A DNA stretch of 33,185 nt from Lentisphaerales bacterium (lineage in GTDB: Bacteria; Verrucomicrobiota; Lentisphaeria; Lentisphaerales; Lentisphaeraceae): contig JAKVBD010000057.1 of the NCBI GenBank assembly GCA_022446985.1, forward strand, positions 1 through 33,185. The letters run 5' to 3'. Each line of letters begins with the position of its first letter. Position 1 is the first letter of the stretch. The notes below the pieces were generated by a model. The model had not been told where the DNA came from. It worked only from the letters and a program-made list of their open reading frames with translations, and did not search any database. Position numbers and translations under genes: made by a program. Of this stretch, positions 23,414-31,506 are shown one piece after another.

Positions 23414-24440
23414 AAGCTCTTTCTTTCATTCTCTTAAGTCTTTTCTCAAGTAAAGAAAGGTCTTCATTTGGAGCATCTTTCTTTCGACTCTTTATGTATA
23501 GTTCAGCTTTCTCAAACTTATCGCTATTGATAAATTTAAGCACAAGCACTTTGAACTGTTCGGTACTATAGGCACCCGTTGGAATAGTAGTCGGTCTAGT
23601 GGGGGCTTTTGGTTTTGGTTTTGGTTTTGGCTTTTCAGCTTGCTCTGTTGCAGGAGCTTCTTTTGTAGCTTCAGCTGGGGCAGCTTTTTCTTCATCTCCA
23701 CCGCCACCTAAGGCAATAACAAGAATGATAATTAAAACAACAACGCCAACGCCTATACCGATGAAAAGCCCTTTTTTACTTTTTCTCTCAGGAGCTTCTT
23801 TTCTACCTGTACGGCGGCCGGTTCTTCTTCTGGTTGCAGGAGATGCTTCTTCTTCATCTAGAAGCGTGTCTTCCATATTGACTTGAGTTGATCTTCTGCC
23901 ACTTTTACCTGAGGCTTTTCTTCTGCCACTTGCAGCAGATGCTCTGGAAGTTCCCAAGTTAACCTTAGTTTTGCCACCTTTAAGTTTTTTCTTCTTTTTA
24001 TCTGCAGGAGCCGGAGCCGGTTCTTCGTAGTATTCTTGTTGTTGTGCGAGCTGCTGTTCATATGCCTGCTGCTGAGCGATTTGTTCCTGCTGAGCCGCTA
24101 ATTGCTGTTCATAGGCTTGTTGTTGTGCGAGCTGCTGTTCGTATACCTGCTGCTGAGCGATTTGTTCCTGCTGAGTCGCCAATTGCTGTTCATATGCTTG
24201 TTGTTGTGCGAGCTGCTGAGGGGCTACTTGAGGTGTAGCATCGATATGCATTTGAGTAGGCATTTGGGTGATATCTGTAGCAGGCTCATTACCGCTAAAT
24301 TGCGCAGCAACGTCGGCTTCAATTTGAGCTAGAGTTGCGGCATCTAATTCTGGCTTTAGATTGTTGAACTGAGCAGCAACGTCGGCTTCGATTTGAGCTA
24401 ATGTTGCTTCGTCTAATTGTGGTTCATTTTCTTCAGCCAT
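23406..24440 (-). CDS. Gln-rich repeat membrane protein with one transmembrane helix
   Basis: A 344-residue protein of unknown family with strongly biased segments in order. Two copies of LD-ATLAQIEADVAAQF lie at 9-25 and 32-48. A Gln-rich coiled-coil tract at 75-137 is built from a 27-residue repeat. An Ala/Pro linker leads to a very basic Arg/Lys/Gly/Ser stretch (148-220), then a single transmembrane helix (about 224-244) and a Pro-Lys spacer (270-280). The C-terminus (about 290-344) is a small helical domain with charged helices. By the positive-inside rule the long N-terminal part is cytoplasmic and the C-terminal domain periplasmic. The spacer resembles the envelope-spanning linkers of TonB-like proteins. 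It is 21 bases downstream of a lipoprotein gene and probably co-transcribed with it. Confidence 0.75.
   Translation of the reverse strand: MAEENEPQLDEATLAQIEADVAAQFNNLKPELDAATLAQIEADVAAQFSGNEPATDITQMPTQMHIDATPQVAPQQLAQQQAYEQQLATQQEQIAQQQVYEQQLAQQQAYEQQLAAQQEQIAQQQAYEQQLAQQQEYYEEPAPAPADKKKKKLKGGKTKVNLGTSRASAASGRRKASGKSGRRSTQVNMEDTLLDEEEASPATRRRTGRRTGRKEAPERKSKKGLFIGIGVGVVVLIIILVIALGGGGDEEKAAPAEATKEAPATEQAEKPKPKPKPKAPTRPTTIPTGAYSTEQFKVLVLKFINSDKFEKAELYIKSRKKDAPNEDLSLLEKRLKRMKERASN
24030..24218 (-). repeat. 81-bp in-frame tandem repeat
   Basis: Two full 81-bp units (24138-24218 and 24057-24137) and one partial unit (24030-24056) encode QQLAQQQAYEQQLA followed by AQQEQI-type text, 27 residues per unit. 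The landmark CTTGTTGTTGTGCGAGCTGCTG recurs at 24035, 24116 and 24197, exactly 81 bases apart. Units differ mainly at synonymous or conservative positions. Confidence 0.92.
24297..24416 (-). repeat. 69-bp-spaced duplication of a 17-residue segment
   Basis: The segments at 24366-24416 and 24297-24347 encode LDEATLAQIEADVAAQF and LDAATLAQIEADVAAQF. The copies differ at several synonymous bases, so the protein motif appears to be kept by selection instead of being a very recent copy. Confidence 0.85.
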
Positions 24441-24461
24441 GTAATTATCTCCGCAGTTTGA

Positions 24462-25466
24462 TTAATTGTTTGCCATATAAAATGTTTCTAAGATATATGA
24501 GATGTCAAGCAGGTTGCCATTTATCAAAAAAGCATTGTTCCAACCATTGGATTTGATTAAGCTAGAAATGACATTTTGCCTTAGCTGACTGGCGATATCA
24601 GTTTTTGTTTGAAGCATTTGCAGTTTTTCAAGACATTTTAAGGTTTTGCCTTTAGAAGCCAGAAACTGAATATTCTGAAATTGTTCGTTGCAGTTTACTG
24701 GGATGGTAATGAAAGTTTTTGTTTGTTTCTGAAAGTTTTCTTTGATGAATAGATTTGAGCCTAGTTTAAGGATTGGTTGATATTTCTTGTTATTCTTTGG
24801 AGTTTTAATCTGCGGATATGGATTACTTTTATTGAAAAGGAATTCTTGAAGAAGGCTGATTTCCAGTAGCTGTGGATCTTTGAGGGAGAGTATGTCATTG
24901 AAAGTGGCAAAGCTTTCCTGGATATTTTGTTTGTCCTTAATTACTTTTTTGCTGATAACCTGTCTCTGTTGTTTTACCCATCTTAAGTAGGGACTAGATG
25001 TTCTGAAGGTGGGATCACAATTGGCTTCTACTCGGGCGAATTCTCTTGCTTGTTCTGTAATTGAGAGGCTATCAGTTTTGAGGTTGCTTATGTATCTTTC
25101 TACCAATCTAGCAGCGTTGATGGTGTCGAGTGACTTTGAAAGGGCTTTGTTGAAGCCTCGTTCAACGACTCTATCGTTTAAAATGTCGTAGGCTTTGTTG
25201 AATTCACCTTTAACGGCACAAGATTGAGCTTTCTCTATAGTGTAACGGTCTGAGAGCTTGTCTTGGAGTTCCTCAGCAAATCTGAAACTATCCTGGTATT
25301 TTTTCGAGACTTCAATCATTGAATCAATTCCCTGCTTTTTGGCAGAAATCAGTTCAGTGAGGCAGTTGAGAGTTTCAGTTGAATACACTGTAGTTTTGGC
25401 TTGACGGCATGACAATAAAGTTATGATGAGAAGCAAAAGAATCGTTTTCATGAGAAGTTTTGTCAT
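24462..25466 (-). CDS. Lipoprotein of unknown function
   Basis: A 334-residue protein with a lipoprotein leader (LLLLIITLLSC, Cys20). The mature part is mostly helical, with Lys/Glu-rich segments and scattered cysteines, and a weak TPR-like look around AQSCAVKGEFNKAYDILNDRVVERG. I do not recognise a family. A second in-frame ATG at 25451 is possible but would leave a shorter leader. It is upstream of the Gln-rich membrane protein, 21 bases apart, so the two probably form an envelope pair. The divergent neighbour is rph. Confidence 0.72.
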   Translation of the reverse strand: MTKLLMKTILLLLIITLLSCRQAKTTVYSTETLNCLTELISAKKQGIDSMIEVSKKYQDSFRFAEELQDKLSDRYTIEKAQSCAVKGEFNKAYDILNDRVVERGFNKALSKSLDTINAARLVERYISNLKTDSLSITEQAREFARVEANCDPTFRTSSPYLRWVKQQRQVISKKVIKDKQNIQESFATFNDILSLKDPQLLEISLLQEFLFNKSNPYPQIKTPKNNKKYQPILKLGSNLFIKENFQKQTKTFITIPVNCNEQFQNIQFLASKGKTLKCLEKLQMLQTKTDIASQLRQNVISSLIKSNGWNNAFLINGNLLDISYILETFYMANN

Positions 25467-25605
25467 ATAATCCGCAAGTTAAATTTACTAAATTCCTTAC
25501 GGATAATAGCGATTCGATAATTTTTTTCAATATCTGTGTTTATAATTCGCGAAAAAAGAGCATTTTGTTTTTGTCAGAAAAGTAGTTTTAAGAGAGATTT
25601 GGAAT

Positions 25606-26325
25606 ATGGATAGGCACGATGGTCGTCAAGCGAATGAGTTGAGAAAGGTTGAGTTTAAACAGGGGATTTGTAAAAATACCGCCGGTTCAGTTCTTTCTGT
25701 TTGTGGTAATACGGAAGTGATCTGTGCTGTTTGCGTTGTGCCAGGTGTGCCGGGCTGGATGAAATCTCAAGGAGTTGAAGGCGGATGGCTGACAAGTGAG
25801 TACTCAATGTTGCCTGGCTCGACTCACACACGAAACAGAAGGGAAAATAAAAGTGGACCAAGTGGGCGCTCTTCTGAAATTCAAAGATTGATTGGACGTA
25901 GTTTACGCTCAGTCGTTGACCTTAAAAAGATCGGCGAAAATACGATTTATGTTGATTGCGATGTTTTGAATGCAGATGGAGGTACTAGATGTGCATCTAT
26001 TAACGGCGCCTCGACAGCTATGCAATTAACATTTGGTAAGATGCTTACAGAAGGTAAGATCAGTGAGAATCCTATGGCTAAATCAGTAGCTGCGATAAGT
26101 GTTGGTATTTGTCAGAGCCAGCCTTTACTCGACTTATGCTATGCTGAGGATTCTGCAGCAGAAGTGGATATGAATGTTGTTATGAGTTCAGATGGAAGTT
26201 TAATTGAAGTGCAGGGGACTGCGGAAGGTAAAACGTTTTCACGTGCTGAATTGAATGAAATGCTGGACTTGGCTGAGAAAGGTATAAATGAGATATTTGA
26301 GCTACAAAAGTCCTTGTTGAAATAA
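25606..26325 (+). CDS. rph: Ribonuclease PH
   Basis: A 239-residue phosphorolytic 3'-5' exoribonuclease that trims tRNA 3' ends. The start is the family signature, RHDGRQANELRKVEF. Further landmarks are GWLTSEYSMLPGSTHTR, the phosphate-binding GRSSEIQRLIGRSLR, the VDCDVLNADGGTRCASINGA active-site block, and LDLCYAEDSAAEVDMNVVM. All family blocks are intact and the length is normal. GGA lies just before the ATG. A TATAAT lies at 25541-25546 but without a clear -35. No rdgB neighbour is present. Confidence 0.96.
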   Translation: MDRHDGRQANELRKVEFKQGICKNTAGSVLSVCGNTEVICAVCVVPGVPGWMKSQGVEGGWLTSEYSMLPGSTHTRNRRENKSGPSGRSSEIQRLIGRSLRSVVDLKKIGENTIYVDCDVLNADGGTRCASINGASTAMQLTFGKMLTEGKISENPMAKSVAAISVGICQSQPLLDLCYAEDSAAEVDMNVVMSSDGSLIEVQGTAEGKTFSRAELNEMLDLAEKGINEIFELQKSLLK

Positions 26326-26443
26326 TTTAGCTTAAGGATGACAGGAAATTTACTCAGTTTCGTTATAATTGCAGAAACATGATATTGATAAATATCTTTG
26401 ATGCTCTTTAATATAACACTTCCAGCGGTAACACGAGGATAAT

Positions 26444-27076
26444 ATGTTTAAACCTTTGACTTTGGCTTTGGCCTTGACATTAACTGCAGCAGTTCATGCT
26501 GATACTGATTGTAACGTATCTCTACGCGAAGGTACTCTTATTCATTTGGCTAACCCCTCAGAAGTCGAATACCAGGGCTTGAAACTCATTGGAGATGAAA
26601 AGAAGAGCAACATCAAAGCTAAAGAAGGCTTTAGGTTTGCTGAATTGACTTTAAAAATCGCTACCGGAAGAAGTGTCGGGCTTTATGACTATGCCCTGAA
26701 GCCTGAAAATGGCAATGAAGAATTTAAGGCCGCCGGCATGAAGATCGGATCGGGTCCTTTCCAAAGAACTATTTGGGAAGTACGCGCTTCTGGTGAAAAT
26801 AAAGTGCAGTGGGACGGTATTTACGATCAAGATAAACCATCAAGGAAAGGAAGTGAAGTTTTAGAGGCCAATGCAGTCGTGAAGTTGCTATTTGAAGTGC
26901 CGGAAAATAGTGGGAAGCGTTTCAAATTAGTCTCACGTTTACTGGATAAATCGCTTCAGAAAGAATACGGAGTTCAGCAGATTTTAGATTTTGATGATAT
27001 GTCTAAAGCAGCTGCTCCCTCCAAACCCGAAGCTAAAGCGGGTTCTGAGGAAGAGGCCGGGGCTAAAACCCAATAA
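26444..27076 (+). CDS. Secreted hypothetical protein
   Basis: A 210-residue protein with a clear Sec signal peptide (cleavage after AVHA, about residue 19). The mature part looks like a beta-rich domain (FRFAELTLKIATGRSVGLYDYALKP, VVKLLFEVPENSGKRFKLV) followed by a low-complexity Ala/Lys/Glu/Pro tail. The pattern is a little like DUF4352-type immunoglobulin-like secreted domains, but I cannot assign a family. GAGGA at 26435-26439 gives a 4-base spacing to the ATG. It lies between rph and secA and is followed by a probable terminator. Confidence 0.78.
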   Translation: MFKPLTLALALTLTAAVHADTDCNVSLREGTLIHLANPSEVEYQGLKLIGDEKKSNIKAKEGFRFAELTLKIATGRSVGLYDYALKPENGNEEFKAAGMKIGSGPFQRTIWEVRASGENKVQWDGIYDQDKPSRKGSEVLEANAVVKLLFEVPENSGKRFKLVSRLLDKSLQKEYGVQQILDFDDMSKAAAPSKPEAKAGSEEEAGAKTQ

Positions 27077-27106
27077 TTTCACTCTCTTCTTCGATTTAAC
27101 TTTAAG

Positions 27107-27145
27107 CCACCGTTTCTGGTTGTCAGGAGCGGTGGTGTTTATTTT
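27107..27145 (+). terminator. Probable terminator between the secreted protein and secA
   Basis: CCACCG at 27107-27112 pairs with CGGTGG at 27130-27135 across a 17-base loop, followed by a T-rich tract to 27145. The large loop makes it weaker than the other terminators in the window. secA would then need its own promoter or depend on read-through. Confidence 0.5.
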
Positions 27146-27172
27146 TATAAGACGAGGAAGTAAGAAATATTT

Positions 27173-30100
27173 ATGTTTTCATCAGTTTTAAAGAAGATCT
27201 TTGGATCACCGAACGACAGGTTTGTTAAAAAAATGCAGCCTGTTGTAGCTCAAATTAACGAAAAAGAAATTGAGTTTCAGAAGCTTACCGAAGAGCAGCT
27301 TAAAGCCAAAACTAATGAATTTAAAGAGCGTGTCAAAAAAGGCGAAAGTCTAGATGATATGCTTGTTGAGGCGTTTGCTACAGTAAAAAATGCCTGCCGT
27401 AGAATGTGCGGTAATGTCTACTCTTTCATGGATCATGAAGAGGTCTGGAATATGGTCCCATATGACGTGCAATTAATGGGTGGCTACAATATTCACAATG
27501 GCGGTATTTCTGAGATGCAGACGGGTGAAGGAAAAACGCTTACAGCAAGTTTACCTTTGTACCTTAATGCTCTATCTGGCCGCAATTGTCAGCTGGTCAC
27601 GACCAATGATTACCTGGCAAAACGTGACTCAGAGTGGATCGGATCCATTTTTAAATACCTCGGCCTTACAGTTGGATGTATTCAAAACTCCATGGATCCA
27701 GAAGAGCGTCGTGAGCAGTACAAGTGTGACATCACTTATGGTACTAACAGCGAATTTGGTTTTGACTATCTTCGTGATATGGGTATGGCAATAGACTCAG
27801 AAGATCTTGTGCAGCGCGACTACTACTTTGTAATTATTGACGAAATCGACTCGATTTTAATTGATGAAGCGAGGACACCTCTGATTATTTCGGGTCCGGT
27901 AGAGAAATCAACACACCGCTTCCATTTACTTAAAGATAAAATTGCTCAAGTTTATAAAAAGCAGCATGAGATGTGTAATACTCTCATTAATGACGTTAAG
28001 GATAGACTGGCAAGTAATGATCCGGGCTCAGAAGCTTATAAATCAGCCATCTTAGACCTCTGTAGGGTGAAACTTGGCATGCCGAAAAATAAACAGTTAA
28101 TGCGTCTTTTAGAAGATCCAACTGTACGTAAATTTGTCGATAAACAAGAGTTAATGTTCCATAGTGACAGTAACCGTGGTCTATTGCAAGAAGTTAAAGA
28201 AGAGCTTTATTTTGCAATCGATGAAAGGTATCACGATGCTGACCTTTCAGCTAAAGGAAGAGTTTCACTGGATAAAGAAAATCCAGATTCATACATTATC
28301 CCCGATATAGTTGAAGAGACTCAAAAAGTCGATGCTCGTGAAGATTTATCAGATGAGCAAAAGATTGAAGAGAAGCAAAAGCTACAAGAATACTTTGAAA
28401 TCAAAAATGAAGAGATTCACAATATTTCTCAACTCTTGAAGGCTTACTGTCTCTATGAGAGAGATACTCATTATATCGTGGATGAAGGCAAGGTTATCAT
28501 CGTTGATGAAAATACCGGTCGTGCTATGCCAGGGAGACGTTTTAGTGAAGGTCTTCACCAGGCTCTTGAAGCCAAGGAAGATGTAACGATTGAACGCGAG
28601 ACACAAACTTTAGCGACAATTACTATTCAGAACTACTTCAGACTTTACGATAAGCTTGGTGGTATGACAGGTACAGCGGAAACAGAAGCTGGCGAATTCA
28701 AAGATATTTATAGCCTGAACGTTGTAGCTATTCCAACAAATCGTCCTTGTCAGCGTCTTGATGCTAACGATAGAATTTACAAGACCCAGCGTGAAAAGTA
28801 TCGCGCTATGATTGAAGAGATTAAGAAGACAAATGCAACTGGACGTCCAATTCTTGTCGGTACGCCAACCGTCGATGTCTCTGAGGTAATCAGTCGTTAC
28901 TTAAGAAGAGAGAAAATTCCTCATAATGTTCTGAATGCTCGTCGTCACCAGCAGGAAGCAGACGTTATTGCCAAAGCAGGTCAAGTTGGAGCCATTACTA
29001 TTGCTACAAATATGGCTGGTCGTGGTACCGATATTAAACTTGCAGAAGGTGTTGCTGAGCTTGGTGGCCTTCAGGTAATCGGTGCTGCTCGACATGACTC
29101 TCGCCGTATTGACCGCCAGTTAAGGGGTCGTTGTGCCCGTCAAGGTGATCCGGGTAGTACAGTCTTCTATATTTCTCTTGAAGATAATCTTATGCGTTTA
29201 TTCGGTTCAGATAGAATTACTAATGTTCTTGAAAGACTTGGTATGGAAGAAGGCGAAGAACTTGAAAGTGGAATGTTGACAAAGGTCATAGAGCGAGCTC
29301 AGAAACGTGTTGAGCAACAGAATTTCTCACAGCGTAAGAGAACTCTTGAATATGACGATGTTATGAATAAACAGCGTTCTATTATTTATGAGCTTCGTAA
29401 AGATGTTCTTACCAGTGAAAATCCCAAAGAGCGTTTATTTGACATTGTTAAAAATGCTCTGGAAGAAAAATTTGTTAGTAGTCAAATTTCCAGTAAAGGT
29501 GGTAACTTTGCCTTTAAGAAGGACGAGCTTGAAGTTTGGATCAGCTCAACATTCCCGATTGAGCTGGACCTCAAAAAGATTGACTTTAATGGTGGTATGT
29601 CAGTAGAACAGGCATCTGGGATTATGTTTGAGCAGATTAAAGTTCAGTACCAGAAGAAAGAGGCTCTTGAGGATCCGGAAAGAATTCGTTGGCTTGAGCA
29701 GCACATTATGCTAACGGCTATCGATCGTTTATGGAAGGAGCATTTACATGGCATGGATCACTTGCGTCAGTCAGTGATGTTCTCACATATGGCTCAGAAA
29801 GATCCATTGATCGAGTACAAGCAGCAAGCTTATGTATTGTTTGATGAACTTACGACAAACATTGTTCAGGAAGTGATGAATAATATGTTCCGTTCGGCAA
29901 CAACTTTAGCTGCTATAGAGGACTTCTTACATAACCTTCCACAGTTCACAATGTCTGCAGAAGATATAGAACAGCAGGAGATGGAGCAGACCATGGCTCA
30001 GATGCGCCAAGCAGGTATGCCTTCTATTTCAGAAGCAGAAGGTGAAGCAGTACAGTCGGAACCAGAGCCGATTAAGGTAGAGCAATTTGTTCGTGAAGAG

Positions 30101-30178
30101 CCTAAGGTAGGACGCAATGATGACTGCCCTTGTGGTAGTGGTAAAAAGTACAAAAAGTGCTGCGGCGCTGGAAAGTAA
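27173..30178 (+). CDS. secA: Protein translocase ATPase SecA
   Basis: A 1001-residue motor of Sec-dependent protein export at the inner membrane. Walker A is TGEGKT at 117-122, and the Walker B region is DEIDSILIDEARTPLIISG at 223-241. Downstream are NBD2 segments (GTPTVDVSEVI, TNMAGRGTDIKL, RRIDRQLRGRCARQGDPGS) and the C-terminal zinc motif CPCGSGKKYKKCC, used for SecB or ribosome contact. It is about 100 residues longer than the E. coli protein. Part of the extra length lies at about 295-380 in the preprotein cross-linking region, with GMPKNKQLMRLLEDP and EELYFAIDE text resembling the Bacteroidota SecA insertion. GAGGAAG precedes the ATG. A strong terminator follows. Confidence 0.97.
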   Translation: MFSSVLKKIFGSPNDRFVKKMQPVVAQINEKEIEFQKLTEEQLKAKTNEFKERVKKGESLDDMLVEAFATVKNACRRMCGNVYSFMDHEEVWNMVPYDVQLMGGYNIHNGGISEMQTGEGKTLTASLPLYLNALSGRNCQLVTTNDYLAKRDSEWIGSIFKYLGLTVGCIQNSMDPEERREQYKCDITYGTNSEFGFDYLRDMGMAIDSEDLVQRDYYFVIIDEIDSILIDEARTPLIISGPVEKSTHRFHLLKDKIAQVYKKQHEMCNTLINDVKDRLASNDPGSEAYKSAILDLCRVKLGMPKNKQLMRLLEDPTVRKFVDKQELMFHSDSNRGLLQEVKEELYFAIDERYHDADLSAKGRVSLDKENPDSYIIPDIVEETQKVDAREDLSDEQKIEEKQKLQEYFEIKNEEIHNISQLLKAYCLYERDTHYIVDEGKVIIVDENTGRAMPGRRFSEGLHQALEAKEDVTIERETQTLATITIQNYFRLYDKLGGMTGTAETEAGEFKDIYSLNVVAIPTNRPCQRLDANDRIYKTQREKYRAMIEEIKKTNATGRPILVGTPTVDVSEVISRYLRREKIPHNVLNARRHQQEADVIAKAGQVGAITIATNMAGRGTDIKLAEGVAELGGLQVIGAARHDSRRIDRQLRGRCARQGDPGSTVFYISLEDNLMRLFGSDRITNVLERLGMEEGEELESGMLTKVIERAQKRVEQQNFSQRKRTLEYDDVMNKQRSIIYELRKDVLTSENPKERLFDIVKNALEEKFVSSQISSKGGNFAFKKDELEVWISSTFPIELDLKKIDFNGGMSVEQASGIMFEQIKVQYQKKEALEDPERIRWLEQHIMLTAIDRLWKEHLHGMDHLRQSVMFSHMAQKDPLIEYKQQAYVLFDELTTNIVQEVMNNMFRSATTLAAIEDFLHNLPQFTMSAEDIEQQEMEQTMAQMRQAGMPSISEAEGEAVQSEPEPIKVEQFVREEPKVGRNDDCPCGSGKKYKKCCGAGK

Positions 30179-30195
30179 GTTTTAGCTAAAAAATT

Positions 30196-30228
30196 AAAAA
30201 GCCCGCTCTGATATGAAGCGGGCTTTTT
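30196..30228. terminator. Bidirectional Rho-independent terminator
   Basis: A perfect 12-bp stem (30196-30207 with 30217-30228: AAAAAGCCCGCT and its complement) with a 9-base loop. It has a T run on both strands and sits between the convergent secA and ROK-regulator genes, so it can end both transcripts. Confidence 0.92.
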
Positions 30229-30256
30229 CTATGAAGGTATTAGAATAGAAATACGA

Positions 30257-31402
30257 TTAAGGTTGCTTGAAAACATTATCCATAAGTAAAGCAGCGGCTC
30301 CACGTATAGAACTGTGTTCAGGACCTATTTCTATACTGAGTTCTCTTGTTGAAGGGCCATTCTGGCGTTTGCTGATTGCCTTTTTCAAAGCAGGTATCAA
30401 CAGTTTATAAAAAGCACGTGATTGATTACCAAGAATAATGACTTCAGGGTCTGTGAAAGAAATCATTGATGATAATGGAATAGCCAGGTGTTCACAGGCT
30501 TCATCAAGAATTTCCTGGATTTGTGGATGCTTCTCAATATTGTCTATAATGTCCAGGCTGCTGTTTAAGTCGAGTCCAAGCTTTTCATTGATATCGTTAC
30601 AAATTGCAGGGATACTGCTGTAGGTTTCAAGACAGTCTCTTTGACCACAGCGACAAATTCTTCCTGAATTACCAGCTACAAGGTGGCCAATTTCTCCAGC
30701 AGTACCATGTGCACCAGAAAATGGTTTGCCATTAACCATAAGAGTTGAGCCAACACCACTGGTTACGTCTATGTAAATTGCCGATTCAATAGCGGTGTTT
30801 CTCGCTTCTAGAAAGAGGCTGGAGTAAAGGCTGGCGCGCACATCGTTTTCGACAACAATAGGGCAGTTGAACTTTTCTTGTAGTAGTTCAAGAAGTGGAA
30901 TATTTTCAAATTCAGGTAGGTTGATCGAATTGATGCAAATACCGGTTTCAGGTTCAATCATGCCTGGAATAGAAAGAGCTAAGCCAAAGATATTTTTTTT
31001 ATTTTTAATCTCTTTGGAAGCACACTTAATAATTGCTTTCAGGTAACCATCTTTTGTAGAAAGGCTTTTGTCTTTAAGAATATTGGTAGATTGGATTTTA
31101 CCTTGAAGGTTTATAAGTGAAGTCGTTATCTTACCTGGATCCAGTTGGATACTTACGATTCGCCAAAAATTTTCATTGATTACCAGAGGGCTTCTTGGAC
31201 GACTTTCATCTTCGAGCCTGATCCAGCGTTTTTCCATTAATTCTTCAACAAGGCTGGTAACACTGGATTTACGGATGCCACAGTAATCTGCAACTTCTGT
31301 TCTTTTCATCGGTTGAACACTTTGAAGTGTTCTAAGGATTGCATAACGGTTTTCAGCTCTTTTACGAGTCTGTTCTGAGTGTATTGTGTCTGTAGTATTC
31401 AT
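30257..31402 (-). CDS. ROK family transcriptional repressor
   Basis: A 381-residue NagC/XylR-type regulator. The N-terminal winged helix-turn-helix spans about 17-65 (RTEVADYCGIRKSSVTSLVEELMEKRW), followed by a ROK sugar-sensing domain. The usual ATP loop DxGGT is degenerate (QLDPGKI near 86-92), as expected for a repressor and not a kinase. The sugar-binding segment ENDVRA is at 185-190, and the zinc motif is GEIGH (236-240) with C250-x-C252-x4-C257. The sugar ligand is unknown. It is divergent from a ROK-like kinase gene across 104 bases that include a palindrome, so it probably controls that gene and possibly itself. Confidence 0.9.
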   Translation of the reverse strand: MNTTDTIHSEQTRKRAENRYAILRTLQSVQPMKRTEVADYCGIRKSSVTSLVEELMEKRWIRLEDESRPRSPLVINENFWRIVSIQLDPGKITTSLINLQGKIQSTNILKDKSLSTKDGYLKAIIKCASKEIKNKKNIFGLALSIPGMIEPETGICINSINLPEFENIPLLELLQEKFNCPIVVENDVRASLYSSLFLEARNTAIESAIYIDVTSGVGSTLMVNGKPFSGAHGTAGEIGHLVAGNSGRICRCGQRDCLETYSSIPAICNDINEKLGLDLNSSLDIIDNIEKHPQIQEILDEACEHLAIPLSSMISFTDPEVIILGNQSRAFYKLLIPALKKAISKRQNGPSTRELSIEIGPEHSSIRGAAALLMDNVFKQP

Positions 31403-31470
31403 ATGTGTTTTATATTACCCTTTATTTTTATTTATAAAAGCGTTTGAATTTTATTTAAGTATCATATATG

Positions 31471-31486
31471 TTAATTATATAATTAA
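31471..31486. promoter_or_regulatory. Candidate operator: 16-bp perfect palindrome over the promoter
   Basis: TTAATTATATAATTAA is its own reverse complement. It contains TATAAT (31478-31483), a possible -10 element for the kinase-like gene starting at 31507. A TTGAAT lies at 31444-31449 upstream. The location between divergent regulator and target is that of a repressor site. In such AT-rich DNA a palindrome of this length could also arise by chance. Confidence 0.45.
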
Positions 31487-31506
31487 GCGATAAAGGACAT
31501 TTCTCC

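Noticed and set aside
24030..24218. Possible CRISPR array because of regularly spaced repeats
   Set aside because: The 81-bp units are contiguous and coding, with no unique spacers between short repeats and no cas genes nearby.
23599..24332. Several plus-strand open frames opposite the Gln-rich repeat gene
   Set aside because: They are antisense readings of the repeat and low-complexity codons. Their products are simple-sequence text with no domain, and the minus-strand gene has a coherent architecture.
26381..26396. Hairpin GATATT-GATA-AATATC downstream of rph
   Set aside because: It is short, all A/T-rich and lacks a T run, so it is too weak to call a terminator or operator.
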